Source of the DNA: Theristus sp. LFF4_11
Taxonomy: Eukaryota; Nematoda; Chromadorea; Monhysterida; Xyalidae
DNA: 64,000 nt
Assembly: GCA_030248135.1 (NCBI GenBank)
Contig: JASANC010005303.1
Location: 62,001 to 126,000, forward strand
Reading direction: 5' to 3'
A program made the translations under genes and the position numbers. Positions 50,158-62,608 of this stretch are shown here, one piece after another (within the stretch, counting starts at the first letter, position 1; every line of letters starts with the position of its first letter). The notes under the pieces were generated by a model that ran no database searches, was not told where the DNA came from, and saw only the letters and a program-made list of their open reading frames with translations.

Positions 50158-52043
50158 CTAGCAAATTGACCCGTGCCTACGGCACGGTTAGCTGATAAAT
50201 ACAACTATTATTTTTGAGTTGGTTTTCCCCTTTTGACCCTGCCCACGACGCGGACTCAAAATCCGCAACCTTTTTAATCAGCAACAAACAACTGCAATTC
50301 CCTATTAAAGTATCAAAATCAGTTCTCGCATTTATTAGCTTTTCAATGTCAATTATTTGTCTTTTCATTCTTTGCTAATCAGTTGCATTCCACTGTCCTT
50401 CCCGTTTAAAGTATCAAAAAAAACAATCTCCTTTGATCAGCAACAATTAACAGCCATTCCCGCTTAAAGTTTTAAAATTAATCTTGTTTGGTTAGCTTTT
50501 CAATGTCGTCACATGTTGTTCAATCGCCATTCCTGTTAAAAAAAATTATAAAAAAACAATGTCGTTTGGTTAACAACAATTAACTGATACCGGTTTAAGT
50601 TTTTGTTTCAGTTTAAAATACAGGATTAAGAAAAGCAATCTGCTTCAGTCAGCTGTCATTTCTGAATAGGCAACACTGTTCTAAATACCCATTGGAAAGC
50701 ACCCGCTTTTGACTTGGTAATGGTTTTTTACCCGCTTACCCTAACCTAAGCCAGGCCTTTTAGAGTGTAAATGTCAAAAAGGCAACACTTCTGAACAATT
50801 GTTGCAAAACGCCAACTTTAGTTTTGATAAGTTGCTTCTTTTTCCCGCTTACTCTAACCTAAGCTAAGCCTTTTAAAGTTTAAATGACGAAAAATGCAAA
50901 ACTTTTCTGAATATTCGCTGCAAAACGGCCACTTTTGTGTGGTATGTTTACTACTCTTACCTTTAACCCTAACCTTAGCCAAGGATTTTTGATAGAATGG
51001 AAATGACAAAACAGCAACATTTTACTGAATACCCGTAGCAAAGCTCACCTAAGCCAAGCCTTTTAAAGTTTAAATGACGAAAAATGCAAAACTTTTCTGA
51101 ATATTCGCTGCAAAACAGCCACTTTTGTGTGGTATGTTTACTGCTCTTATTTTTAACCCTAACCTTAGCCAAGGATTTTTGATAGAATGGAAATGACAAA
51201 ACAGCAACATTTTGCTGAATATCCGTAGCAAAGCTCCCGCTTTTGTTTTGAATGTTTACTTCTTTTCCCCGCTTACTCTAACCTAAGCCAGTTCTTTTTG
51301 ATCGAGTGCAACAAAAAGCAATTCGTTTCTGAGTACCCATTGTGTAAAACGGTCGCTTTTGTTTTGTTATGTAGCTTTTCTATCCTAAGTGATGAATTTT
51401 CTATGATAAAAAACAAATGAAGGAAAAAGCAACGATTTTCTACATACTGAACACCCGTAGCAAAGCTCCCGCTTTTGTTTTGAATGTTTACTTCTTTTCC
51501 CCGCTTACCCTAACCTAAGCCAGTTCTTTTTGATCGAGTGCAACAAAAAGCAACACGTTTCTGAGTACCCATTGTGTAAAACGGTCGCTTTTGTTTTGTT
51601 ATGTAGCTTTTCTATCCTAAGTGACGCATTTTCTATGATAAAAAACAAATGAAGGAAAAAGCAACGATTTTCTAAATACTCGTTGTAAACACCGGCTTTA
51701 TAAAAAGTCTACCTTGTGAAAAGAGCGATCAACTTGCAAGCGATTGTTTTAAAAACTCGTTTTTTGTGAAAAACACTCCATCGTCTACAATGGAGTTCTT
51801 GCAATTCTTACGATTGTCTCGCTTGTTTGTTGTCGCTCTTGAGCAAAAGGCATCATGATGACTAACGTCATGTGGAATGACGATTTGAACTTTGCGTTGT
51901 CATTAGAAAATGGAGTATGAGTATTCAGCTGATGATGACTTAAATAGCAAAATTGGCTCAAATTTGTAAATTTTAATAGCCAATCAACGTAGCGGAACGG
52001 ACCTGACTTACATACATACACAGTTACTATCTTAGTATTATAT
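50158..52043 (-). mobile_element. Non-autonomous Helitron 3
   Basis: The 3' end is identical to the other two (CTAG, hairpin CCGTGCCGTAGGCACGG) with host A at 50157. The 5' end near 52043 keeps ATATAATACTAAGATAG but its first two bases are changed. Inside are tandem segments: one of about 190 bp (50868 and 51060) and one of about 231 bp (51239 and 51470). Several carry the word CTAACCTAAGCCA. Confidence 0.83.
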
Positions 52044-54480
52044 GGTTTTTTCACCGTTGTTCTTCTCAGCAATTTGTCCATGATTCGCAATCGCAATTTT
52101 GTAGTGACGTAATTTATGACTATCGTGGGTTCTGGGGATTTTGAAATAGAGGATTTTTGTGTCTGTTTGTCGGAACCCGCCAGATAAAAGATGGACAAAC
52201 TGTAGCAAACAAACACAATGCACCTGTGCCTGTGTGGGTCTGGCAGACACTGACAAAATGACTTTATCATGTGATGGAATAAATGTGATAATTAACTGCA
52301 TTGTTTATATCTCCGAACGTTATTTCTATCAGACATATGCTGGCATTTGCATCAGTGTTTAGTGTGTTTGTTTTTATTTTAATATTTGACATTGGTATCT
52401 TGTCCTGTGGTGTGCGTTGTATATTTTTCTCTTTTTTTGGGTTCGATATTGTGGTTGTTATTCTTCTCCCTCGTGAATTTGTCAACTCCATGGTTGTGTG
52501 TTGTTTTTTGTGTTTCCAGAGAACGTTAAACTTTCTTGCTGTCATCTTCATTTATTTTTTATTGATTGATACTTTCATAGATTTAGGAATTCTCACTGGA
52601 GTGGCATATTTTATTGATATTTTACTTGTATACTTTCGAATCATATATTTCGGTTTTTTCGCAACAAAAAGGCAATTGAAGTTTGAAATTTTTTATCGCA
52701 CTTTCTTTCATGATTCAACCAATCAGAATCAGGCTTGAGATGAGAGGTACGCAGTCAGACTCCAAATTATAGGCAATCAGCTGATTGGTTGGTGATCACT
52801 TTCTGTGCAGCACAGAGTCCGCCTCCACAGCAATGGCTGCAAAGAAAGCATGCATTACGTGATTACCAACCAATCAGCTGGCTGTCTATAATTTAGAGGT
52901 CCACTGTAGATTTGAACATAAGATAATTTGGTATCGGTGTTTTCTCATGTTTTTCTTTGTTTTCGGTTGACTTTCGTTTGGTTTTCCTCTGTGTTTGCTG
53001 TGTTAGTTTGTGTGCCATGCAGCGATTTGGTGAATGCAGTTCTTTGGCTTCGTTCGATGTTGTGGTTGTCTTTTGTTCACTTGGATCACCATATGTTTAT
53101 TGTGCACGCCTTTCTGTGTTTTTTCTCTATTTTCAGATTATATTTCAGATTTCTGCGGTATTTTAGCTCTATGGCCACATGAGACATCGCAATCAATCTT
53201 GCTTTTCAACAGCAATGTTTGACAAAAAGTAGTTGCATTGTGAATACCTTGACTCAAGATTCTGATTCTGGTATTCAAGATTTTGTGCTTTGCACGGCCT
53301 GTGAGTCCAAGATGCCCTTATCGTCTTGTTTGAATTTCGGTTCTTTGGTCCAATTCTTGTCTCTGAAATATTGTTTGTTTCTTTCTGTGTGCTTTTTGTG
53401 AGCGTTGTTTATTATGTCTGGTTTTTGTAACGGTGCTCTTTTTCTCCGCGTTTTGTTTATTGAAATCAACAATTCATCATGGCACGATTATTTTTTTTAA
53501 TTCTGGCAAGTCACGTGTCCAGTTATGTGACATTGTGGCAACGTTTTTACCACGTGTTTGTGCGACTTTTTTCGAATCTGAATACAGCGACGTGGCATTG
53601 TTTTTGGTGTTGTTTAGTCTTTTGTATTTTGTCGGTAGTGTTCAACAGTCTTCCCATTGGTTTTTCAATCTGAATAAAAATAAAACCTGAAAAGTTTTTG
53701 TTCAAGGTCAAGGTGGCAGCCAAATAGCCAATGTTAGTTTTAAAATTTAATGTCTGTTCTCACTTTGTCTTTTTCAAGGTGATCTTTGTCTGATCAGCAA
53801 ATTTGACATGATTGGGTTTATTGTTCCGTCGGGTTGGGATGGTACTGCAAAGTTTGTGTCGGTCTCAAAATTCTGGGTTGTATTTTTGTTATTTGTGTTG
53901 CAAAAACGATGTATACCTAAACGTGTTTTCGTCCCAGACCAGAATTCAAGAATGCGATTTTGAATGTTCAATTATTATTAGGCTGCTTTTCCGTTTCTGT
54001 GCTTCTGATTCGGTTTTGTGACAAAAAAAATGTTTTCTACTCACGGTATGCGCGTCAGATGACAAATACCTAAATGACAGTGTGGAAACTTTCTTCGTCG
54101 TTTTGTCTGGTTGTCATATTTCCATTTGCAATCAAAATGATACCGTTTCATGGAGTATTGTGTTGTGTTTCACAGTTTTCAGAATTGACGTGACATCAGG
54201 AATAGACACACGGCGATGCTGAGAATTGTGCGAAATTCAGAAATAAACAAATCAACACTGTTGAAAACATTCGATGTGCCCTTGATCGGAACGAAGTTGC
54301 TGCGTCAAAAACTCACTTGTCGCGTGCGAGCGGTGTGCTCGCATATTTTTTTTCAAATTTTGATATCGTGAAAATCAGTGATTGAGCGAGCAAGCATGTG
54401 TGCAAGCAATCAGCATCCGCACCCAACTTGCACGTGCATTGTGAGCGCTGTAAGCAACATTGGCCAATCGCAGTGCTGCA
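52044..54480. other. Gene-poor AT-rich stretch
   Basis: Open frames on both strands (for example 52301-52738) translate to F/V/I-rich sequence typical of T-rich non-coding DNA, and I assign no gene. It contains a 139-bp MITE at 52760-52898. The stretch just before 54481 should hold the hexokinase promoter. Confidence 0.5.
52760..52898 (+). mobile_element. Short MITE with 40-bp inverted repeats
   Basis: The left arm reads CTCCAAATTATAGGCAATCA then GCTGATTGGTTGGTGATCAC. The right arm in reverse is nearly the same (CTCTAAATTATAGACAGCCA and so on). The loop is about 60 bp. The AATCAGCTGATTGGTTGG word also appears at about 24019 in an NTF2 intron, without the outer part. No clear target duplication. 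Confidence 0.75.
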
Positions 54481-57400
54481 ATGTTCGGCTGGTCGCTGTT
54501 CGTGTCGGACGCCGTCGCGTCCTTAATTGGCAGCGGCCGAGGCACGTCGCCACGACACGACAACGCGCAGCTCAGTCAGAAACGACGGTCCACTGCGGGC
54601 CTTCGCGGCTCGGTGGCGGTGCCGAAACGCAGAAGCACCGTGTTCTCGCCAGACGAGGCGACCGTAAGCGACAATGCTGATTCGGTTTGGCTTGCTTGGC
54701 GCAGGCAGGCACCGATTTGTCATTGTTGATTTGATAGAACAGTTTATGTGAAACGTGGCTGATTGCGGTTTGCCCTGTATAGCGCGGTGCGCTCTGGCTC
54801 GTGCGACGGACGCCGCACCAGGCCTGCCCTCCCTAACCAGCTGTGCTTGGGAACAATCTTGTAGTCTGCGTGAAATATCAGCGAACGTGGACGCAGAATC
54901 ACTCGATGCTGTGATGTGTGTTGCTCAGGTCGAGAACGTGTTGTCTGCGTTTTATCTGTCCAACGGCACATTGAGACGCATGATGACGCAAATGAACCGT
55001 GACATGGACAAAGGACTCGAGGGTGGCCTGAAGTCTTCCACAATCGCAATGCTGCCCTCGTTTGTGCCGTTCGTCCCAGAGGGCAATGGTCGGTGTACTT
55101 TGCTCACTTCAGTTTGCTAGTGTCATGACTTCGAAAATCCGATGTTTGCACCGCTTTACTTTCGGCGAAGATAGAGTCAGTCAGTCAGTCAGTCAGTTTT
55201 ATTCTGCAGTGCACGGCATAATACCAGAGAAGTGTAAGACACCATGAGTAGGCAAGCCAAAAATAGAGTCAGAAAAGAATCTGAAATGTTTCAAAAGGAT
55301 TCGGTGATTGTGACGGCGTGTGTTCAATTGCGACCTGAACAGTATCGGCGGCCTAAAAAATTCCGACCCGGAAAATTACGGGGCAGGAGAATTGCGTCCC
55401 GTGCGGCCCGGCGAATTTGCCGGACTGTAATCATATCGGAATTCCGATCGGAAAGCCGGAATTGAACGGACCGCAATTGGCTGGCTGAAACTCTTCAGGT
55501 CGAAATTCTTCCGACCGGAATCCAACAGGCCGGAAATAGCTGGTCGCTCGCAACTCTTCGAGTCGCAATCTTGCGGGCCGGAATAAACGTACATCAAGTG
55601 TGCAGCGCATTCACCGAAACAACGCGGCAGATGGGAATGCAATTTCAGTTTTGAATTTGAGCCACGAAAATTGCAGAGTGTGGCAAGTTTCTCGCGATGG
55701 ACTTGGGCGGTACCAATCTGCGCGTGATGCTGATGGACATCAAGCCCGGCGCACCGATGAAAACGAGTCAGCACAACTTTCGCACGCCCAATTACGCCAT
55801 GAGTGGCACTGGCGCGCAGGTGGGCACGGTTTTTTTTTAGAATAATCTGTTTGCCCTGCCTTCTCGATAGCCTCAAAGTGGCGCAGAAGAAGTAGTGGCT
55901 ACGACTTTGAATTGAAGCACGGCAGCGCCCCAACCGTTCTCTCATTTGCGGTAAAATTTCAACCAGATACAGTTGATGATGGCCGATTATTGTAAAAAGT
56001 TCTTCACAGCTATTTGACTTCATCGTTGACTGCTTGGCTGGATTTCTGGACGAAAAAGGCCTGTCCGAAGCGAATCTCAGTCTCGGCTTCACGTTCAGGT
56101 GGTCGATTTTTTGAATGAAAGGCTACGGTGTTTTCTGTTGTGAATGTTTTCTTCTATATGTTGGAGCAACTGTACGAATAAATCTAAAATCTCATTTTTT
56201 AGTTATCCGTGTGACCAGACGAGTCTGCGCTCTGCGAAGCTGGTCCGTTGGACGAAAGGCTTCAACGCAAGTGGCGTCGAGGGCAAAGACGTCGTGCTGC
56301 TGCTGGAGGAGGCAATCAGACGCAACGGCGTTCGTTTATGAAAGCATTTTTGTTCAGTTTTAATTTTCGGCTATTCTTCGGTTTGGGCAATTGAGAAGAC
56401 TGCATTAAACGGCAAATAGCTCAATAGCGAGTTCCCAGCCGGAAGACACTTCTGCATGTATAACAGCTCATTGGCGCAGTATTCAAATGACGTGCACTGC
56501 AGCTGCAGTTGACTGATCCAGTGTGAACAACATCTTGTCTTGTGTTATTTTAATGCAAAATTATCCAATGCTACACAGTGATCCGCGTTCAACAATTATG
56601 TTGCTGACGATGTGATTGTAGAGTGGTTCTATTTCTTGCACTTCCTCCAGAAAATCAAAGTTCGCGTGACAGCGCTGGTGAACGACACCGTCGGCACACA
56701 GGTGGCCACTGCCTACGAACACGGACAGTGCCACTTGGGCGTCATCATTGGTAGGCGCCGAATGATCAGCACTCGGCCACTGGCCACTTTTGTATTCTGT
56801 TTTTGCTTCTATTTTTTGAAAACTCAATTTTTAGTCTATGCATTTTTCAGCCACCGGTACGAACGCGTCCTACATGGAACGCACGGTTCGTGTGCCGAAA
56901 CTGAAGAACGCCAACATGGACCCATACCCTTATGACGAGGTGCGCGTGCGACACCAAAACAACCCATTCCACTTCGCGCAATCCGCGTCAGTATTTTTAC
57001 TGGGTCAATGATAGTGAAAATTCCAGGTGATCATTGACACGGAGTGGGGCGGGTTCGGTGATCGCGGCGAGGCCGATTACATTCTGACAAAATACGACAA
57101 ACTGATTGATGCTCGTTCCGTGCATCCGGGCGTGCAGGTGTAAGTGGCTTGTGATTGAACGCACATGCAAACGAACTAGATGATTTGTTACAGTTGATTT
57201 TGAGACACTTCTGCAAACACGTTTTCAATGTTGGTTGAGTTTATCAGAGTTCTGTTTGAACGATGCAAGAGAGCAATTCAGTTTCGACAAAGTCGTCGCC
57301 GGCATGTACATGGGCGAATTGGCACGGCTCGTCTGCTGTGAACTGATCGACATGGGACTGCTGTTTGAGGGGCGCTCGTCAGACCCGATTCGAACCAGCG

Positions 57401-59014
57401 GAACGTTTCCGACGAAGTACATCTCGGAAATCTTAAGGTCAGTTTAGTTAGGTTTTTTTCGAATCAACGTGATACGGCCATTCAACCGTTTCACCGTGCC
57501 CGAACACATTTTAAAGAGTAAGTTTACATAGTATTTCTTCAATAAAAGTTTACAAGACCTCTGGGGTGCTACAGAACTTTCGGCAAGTGCACGTCTTCGC
57601 TTTAAAAAAGATTTCCGTTCAAAAAAGGATTTTGTTCCGGTGACACGATTGAATACCAAGCGAATCGAAAGCAATACCAAGTGTTATTTCTATTGTTTTG
57701 CTGAAATGCAGCGACGAAGGCGGCACCTACTTTCAAACGCGCCTGATCTTCGACGAGCTCGGCATCGACGACTACCAGTTCGGCGACATTCTGGTGCTGC
57801 GCGAGGTCTGCATGGTCGTGTCGCGGCGCTCTGCCAATCTTGCCGCGGCTGGTACGCTTCGTGCGACGGTCGTGGTGGAACGCTGAGTGGTTGCCATTGT
57901 CAGGGATGCCGAAAAGCTCAAAAATGCATGCTCACCACTCACTCAGCGGCAGATTCACCACGTTCCACCACACCAGACAGACGCAAACTAACAAAGCGAT
58001 TACGGCAATGTTGCAATACAATTTCAACTGGAGCAACGTTTTCATAACAGCAATCGCGTCGTGTATCCGTCGAGTTGGCAAGGAGAAGATCACGGTCGGT
58101 ATCGACGGCTCCACGTACAAATATCACCCGTTTTATCACACCTGGGTTCGTGACAAAGTGAACGAGCTGCTTGATCACTCTGTTCAGGTTGGTGTGCGTG
58201 CTCCTTTCGTTCCCACAATGCAGAGCACTTTCAACACATGCCCAGCATTATTGCGATGTTTCACATCAACACTTTGCCCATTTACTTCAACAGCTGTGCG
58301 CATTTTTACTTTCAGTTTATTAGTTAGGCGGACGTAAGTAACTTCGTGAACGCGCACGTGCTGCGCTGCAGCTAGAAACGCGTGAATGAATAAAAAGCCG
58401 CTTAGCTACGATGCAGTTGCTGCTTGCGTAAATGAACTTCGCGAACGCGCGTTGTGGCGAAGCAGTTTCACAGCTGCATGCGCTTTGCGAATGCATCAAA
58501 AATTGAACATCTACAGTTCGCTGTTCAGGGCGCTAATGAAACAACGCGAACGCATTTTGCAGTGTTTAATAGCTGCTCGTGCTTAAAAAACACTTCATGA
58601 ATGGCGTTTTATAGTTTTATGCACGATGTGGCAGTTCAAAACTGACCCGGTTTAATCTGGGGGATTCGGGGCACTGCACTGGTTTTTGAAATCCTGCGTC
58701 ACGCATGAAATTGCTATTCCGCCTATGCGTGCATCAAGTCGCAAACCCATAAGAAAAGTGCGTCACTAAATACTCCTCATGAATACTACTTTTCACAATT
58801 ATATGCAACGCGACAAAAGTGACTTTCATGTTCATGAGTGCTGGCTGATTTTTAATGAATGCTCAAATAAACGTTTCAGTTTCAAATCGTGCAAGCGGGC
58901 GATGGCAGCGGCAAAGGAGCGGCGTTGATCGCAGCCATCGCCGACAAACTGTACAAACGCGCAAAAGCAGACGCAGGCTCACACGCGGCGCCCGTCGCCA
59001 ACTCCGTGCCCTAA
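54481..59014 (+). CDS. Hexokinase
   Basis: Phosphorylates glucose at C6 using ATP, the first glycolytic step. Twelve exons: 54481-54663, 54929-55088, 55677-55819, 56010-56098, 56203-56329, 56651-56750, 56851-56939, 57027-57139, 57282-57437, 57712-57851, 58051-58187, 58880-59014; 523 residues, one hexokinase unit (about 50 kDa type plus an N-terminal extension). The first exon is a serine/arginine-rich leader starting [10 protein letters not shown]. Landmarks: [29 protein letters not shown] (phosphate/ATP site), [20 protein letters not shown] (sugar site), VNDTVGT with catalytic Asp near 246, [56 protein letters not shown] and [14 protein letters not shown]. The junction after residue 234 (NG/KIKV) is the least certain. 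AATAAA at 59044 is a likely poly(A) signal. Confidence 0.96.
55345..55585 (+). repeat. Degenerate CCGGAAT-type short tandem repeats in hexokinase intron
   Basis: About 12 degenerate units of 17-20 bp, each with a CCGG or CCCGG core next to AATT/GAAT, for example GGCCGGAATAA-like and CGACCGGAATCC. The tract is GC-richer than the intron around it. A shorter tract of the same flavour lies at 39297-39400. Confidence 0.6.
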
Positions 59015-60142
59015 GATCGTCATAAATTTAAAAAGAAAAATTCAATAAATATATGTGATGTTCAATGTATAGAATTACTGTGTGTGCGTGTGTGTTGAGT
59101 GTGCAAACAATAGAGCACCAATATTAATTTTTTTATTTATATGCCGAATTTCTAAATACTCACTGTAAAATTGTGGTGGCATATTGTCTGCATGTGTTAC
59201 GTTGTAGCTGACTTTTTGTTTCATTTCTAGTCTTGCTTGGTAGCTTGATATTATACGTGGGTACATTCTTTGCAGTTTGTGTCATAAGAAAAATACAAAA
59301 AAAACTCCATAACAAATGGTGCTCATTCATATTTTTTTACGTTTATAAAAATTTCAGATAAAATATTTATTCCAATACCTTCGTGGCAGAGCTCAAAGCT
59401 AACTATTATTATTCCAAAGGTATTGATTCCTTTTATTTCTTCAGCTTGTTTGTTGTAGATTTACGGGATTTGCATGCGATGTTTTTTTAACGTCCTTCAG
59501 CTTCTTCGTGCAACAACTACATGTTCATATATGCCATGTATGCATATTGACGACTTTTGTGAATATTTTTTCATGTGCTTCAAATATTTCTAGAAACCCT
59601 TTTGTACAATCTTCACACGCTGCATAACGCTTCCCGCGAACTTTTTCACGTTTTTCTATCGAACTGCCTTCAAAGCTGCCCCTTTCACGCGTTCCAGCGA
59701 GCTGCCACAACGATGGTAATTGGTAAAAAAATGGCACCTGCAGAAACCACAGATATCCATCGATCATTCATACAGAGCCGCTGTGAACACGCGAACTGGA
59801 CTCTCGGACAAAAGTGCTGCTTTTTCATTTTTTTTGATTTTAAAAGTCCTGTTGCTAGCATAGTAAAAATACCAAGCTGTAAACTGTTGTAGTTGTTTTG
59901 CTATGTGCACTGCGTCACTCGTTCAGGTCCTTACATTTGACTGCATTTCAGTTTGACACGACATCTTTGATAAAACGATACTCATGAAAACTGATCGAAA
60001 ATCAAACGAATTTTTTAGTTACCACGAAATTGGTATAAAAGACCACATACAGGTATTTTTTGATGAAAATCTATTTTTTTATTGCACATTGATGTGATTT
60101 TTTTAAAACAACCGCTCAAAATGCAAACCGAGTGATCTCAAA
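59015..60142. other. Gap between hexokinase and NTAQ1
   Basis: Contains the hexokinase poly(A) region and the candidate minus-strand exon at 59525-59701. Otherwise nothing recognised. Confidence 0.5.
59525..59701 (-). CDS. Possible terminal exon of an unknown gene
   Basis: On the minus strand an acceptor-like TGTGGCAG at 59702-59709 is followed by 58 open codons ending in TGA. The peptide is polar and charged, with KRYAACEDCTKGFLEIFEAH and KIFTKVVNMHTWHI. I recognise no family. No matching upstream exon or start could be found, so it may be a chance frame. It would run toward hexokinase tail to tail. Confidence 0.25.
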   Translation of the reverse strand, partial: LAGTRERGSFEGSSIEKREKVRGKRYAACEDCTKGFLEIFEAHEKIFTKVVNMHTWHI

Positions 60143-61332
60143 ATGGCATCAGAGCCGACTACTGGCTCATTACGTGAGCTGACTCGTGACGATTGTCTCC
60201 ACCAGCCGTATTACTGGTATCGTTCTTCGACCAATTTTCGTTCCAACTAGTTCAATTCAACTTGAAGATCAATTTTGCAAAACATTACAATTGGCTACTT
60301 CAATTGCAGTGAAGAAAACGTGTGGCAACTTTGCGAGCTTATCCGACATCAAGAAGAAACTGATCTCACCAAATTTTACGTGACTTTTATCTCGAATAAG
60401 AATCGTACAGTGAGTGCCATTGATTACAAAAAACTCGTCAACCTTTACTACTGCCCATTAAATTCGATTTCGACCGAATTTGTGTTGAAACTTCAGATCC
60501 CACTATGGTGTCAGCGTATTCAACCTGAAGGCTACGTTGTTTGGGTAAGCGGTCACATTGTTTTTTACCCGAACTGATAACTATCGCTTATTGACTTTTA
60601 CTAGGACTACCACGTGCTGTTGATTGAGGGCAGAGGCTGTGATTCACTTGCATACGACCTCGACACGACACTTCCGTTTCCAGTTGCCCTGAGCACTTAT
60701 TTCGAACAAGCCATCCGTGATGACACCAATTTAAAGCCGTTGTACAAACGGTAAACACCTGGCGTCCGTCAGCCACATATGCGCGCTATTTGCCTTGCAA
60801 CTTGAAAATCCTCCCTGGATGGGACAACGTATTAACATGGCAATCAAACTGTGGCAAATTTCGGAGCCCACTCATATTAACCATTTCTCGTTTCTGTTTT
60901 GTCATATTTGATATTCACATCCAATTGCTACCGATTCAAGAGCATTGCTCACGTTTGCACAGACACTGCCGTCTCGTGCGAGCAGACGTGTTCCAGCGCG
61001 TGTTTTCGTCTGACCGGAGGCACATGAAACACGCTGAGAACGGCGACTGGCTGCAGCCGCCACCACCGTGGCCTCCTATCTGGCAGCAATGTTCGTCTTG
61101 CAGATGCATTTGAGCAGACTTATTTGACTGAAGTACAAGAGAAATGAAAACTGGTTGCATGGTCGCTAGCTTTAGCTTCACCTGCTTTCTTCCGAGTTTT
61201 TTTTCAGCAAACGGCCACAACCTCCAGTCGTTCTACACATTTCCGCATTCCGAACTGCTGGACGGACTCGAATGCGTTTATGTTGTGCGTTCGAGCGATT
61301 TGACCGATTGGTTCCACAGTTTTCAGAAATAA
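60143..61332 (+). CDS. NTAQ1: N-terminal glutamine amidohydrolase
   Basis: Converts N-terminal glutamine of proteins to glutamate, feeding the arginine branch of the N-degron pathway; cytosolic and nuclear in animals. Six exons: 60143-60216, 60310-60409, 60497-60544, 60605-60750, 60963-61090, 61208-61332; 206 residues (human 205). Catalytic triad by alignment: Cys25 in YYCEENVWQLCE (its codon is split by intron 1), His77 in WDYHVLLIE, Asp92 in AYDLDTTLPFP. Then YFEQAIRDDTNLKPLYKR, VFSSDRRHMK, GDWLQPPPPWPPI and the C-terminal LQSFYTF. The donor of exon 5 (AAT|GTTCGT) was chosen because it restores the family spacing. AATAAA at 61370 is a likely poly(A) signal. Confidence 0.95.
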
Positions 61333-62608
61333 TTTTGTACAAAACGTTCACGATTGAATCGAATCACAGAATAAACAAAGAGTACCAGTTAAGCTGAGGA
61401 ACGTTTCGAAATTGTAATCGCAAAATGGAATAAAGCAAACTGAACAGCGTATACCTGACGAGAAAAGTGTTCTTCAGCACCAAACAATCAGATCCGTGAG
61501 TTGAGCTTGAGCCATGATAACAATGCATGCCGCGTTTCGGTTGACGTTCCTGCAATAGAGCAAAAAGGGGTGATTTAACGACGAATGTGAGCATGGCACA
61601 TCTCTTAGAATGAGCAGCTAACTTAAGAGAGTTGGCATTCTAAAATCACCTGGATGCAGCATTGTTTGCTTTGATCGCAGACTTTCTCGGTAGTATCTCG
61701 CTGCCTAGGTAGGATGCCTGAGACGACCTTAACCGGGAGCCTTGCCCTTGCCTGTTGCGCCTGCCTGCCTAGCACTGCCCTGCTGCACTTACTGTTGCTA
61801 AGCAATTTCACATGTTGACACCTGCGCTTGTCTCTAAACAACATCGTCACACTGAACTTTTTCTATATTTTTTTCTCAACCGTTTTTTATTCGGTACACT
61901 GAAATTTTACAGCTTATCATAAATGACAGGACAGGGCTGATCTCAAGTAACACAACAAAAACAAACAAACAAAAACGGCAACACATTGATTTGCAATATA
62001 AATTTAAACCGATTTCCAACTCAACACGACCCCCCGCTACAATTCTTGAGTGCGTATCGGTATGAAATAATTGGTTAATGCAAAAAACAAAACAAAAACA
62101 AACCTTTCTTGAAAACACCACAAATACTTAATCATTAAAACCGCCTAATGCTCATCTTAAATTCGAGTGCAACCACAAAAGCGAGAATAAACTGCAACCG
62201 TATGCTCACAAAGAAAAACCAGAAAATGTTCTTTTTTTCTCTCTGAAACTGCAACATGGAAACATTGATTGACACAGAAACCTTTAACTAAAACGAAAAC
62301 ATCGCAGAATAACGTTTGTGTTATGATGACGGGACTTGAAGAACAAAAAACTGAATTGCAGAAAAAAACCGATGATGGATGAAATGATGGACACCCTAAC
62401 ATAGGCTTCCAACATTTTTAGCTGTGCCAAGACAAGCCTCACTGATTTCTGAGTTTTGCTTCTGTTTCTATTTGACGAATCCGACCGAATTCACCTAGAA
62501 TAGAGGTTAGCTCAAAATGTTATCGAATAGAGCTCTCAATGGAAATTTACTTAACAGTGATAACGAACGGACACGAAAGCTGACACCAACATTTACCTTT
62601 GCAACGAT
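61333..62608. other. Convergent gap between NTAQ1 and hnRNP gene
   Basis: About 1.3 kb with no supported exon. It should contain both 3' UTRs. Positions 61660-61790 are locally GC-rich with repeated CCTGCC/TGCCT words, but I find no fold or family. Confidence 0.45.

Noticed and set aside
52301..52738. 145-codon hydrophobic frame as a membrane protein
   Set aside because: F/V/I richness follows from T-rich DNA; no conserved motifs, and neighbouring frames look alike.
57138..57281. Hexokinase exon 9 starting at FCLNDARE
   Set aside because: Adds about ten residues before VVAGMYMGE. Donor CAGGT|GTAAGT with acceptor ATTCAG at 57281 gives the family length and the correct phase.
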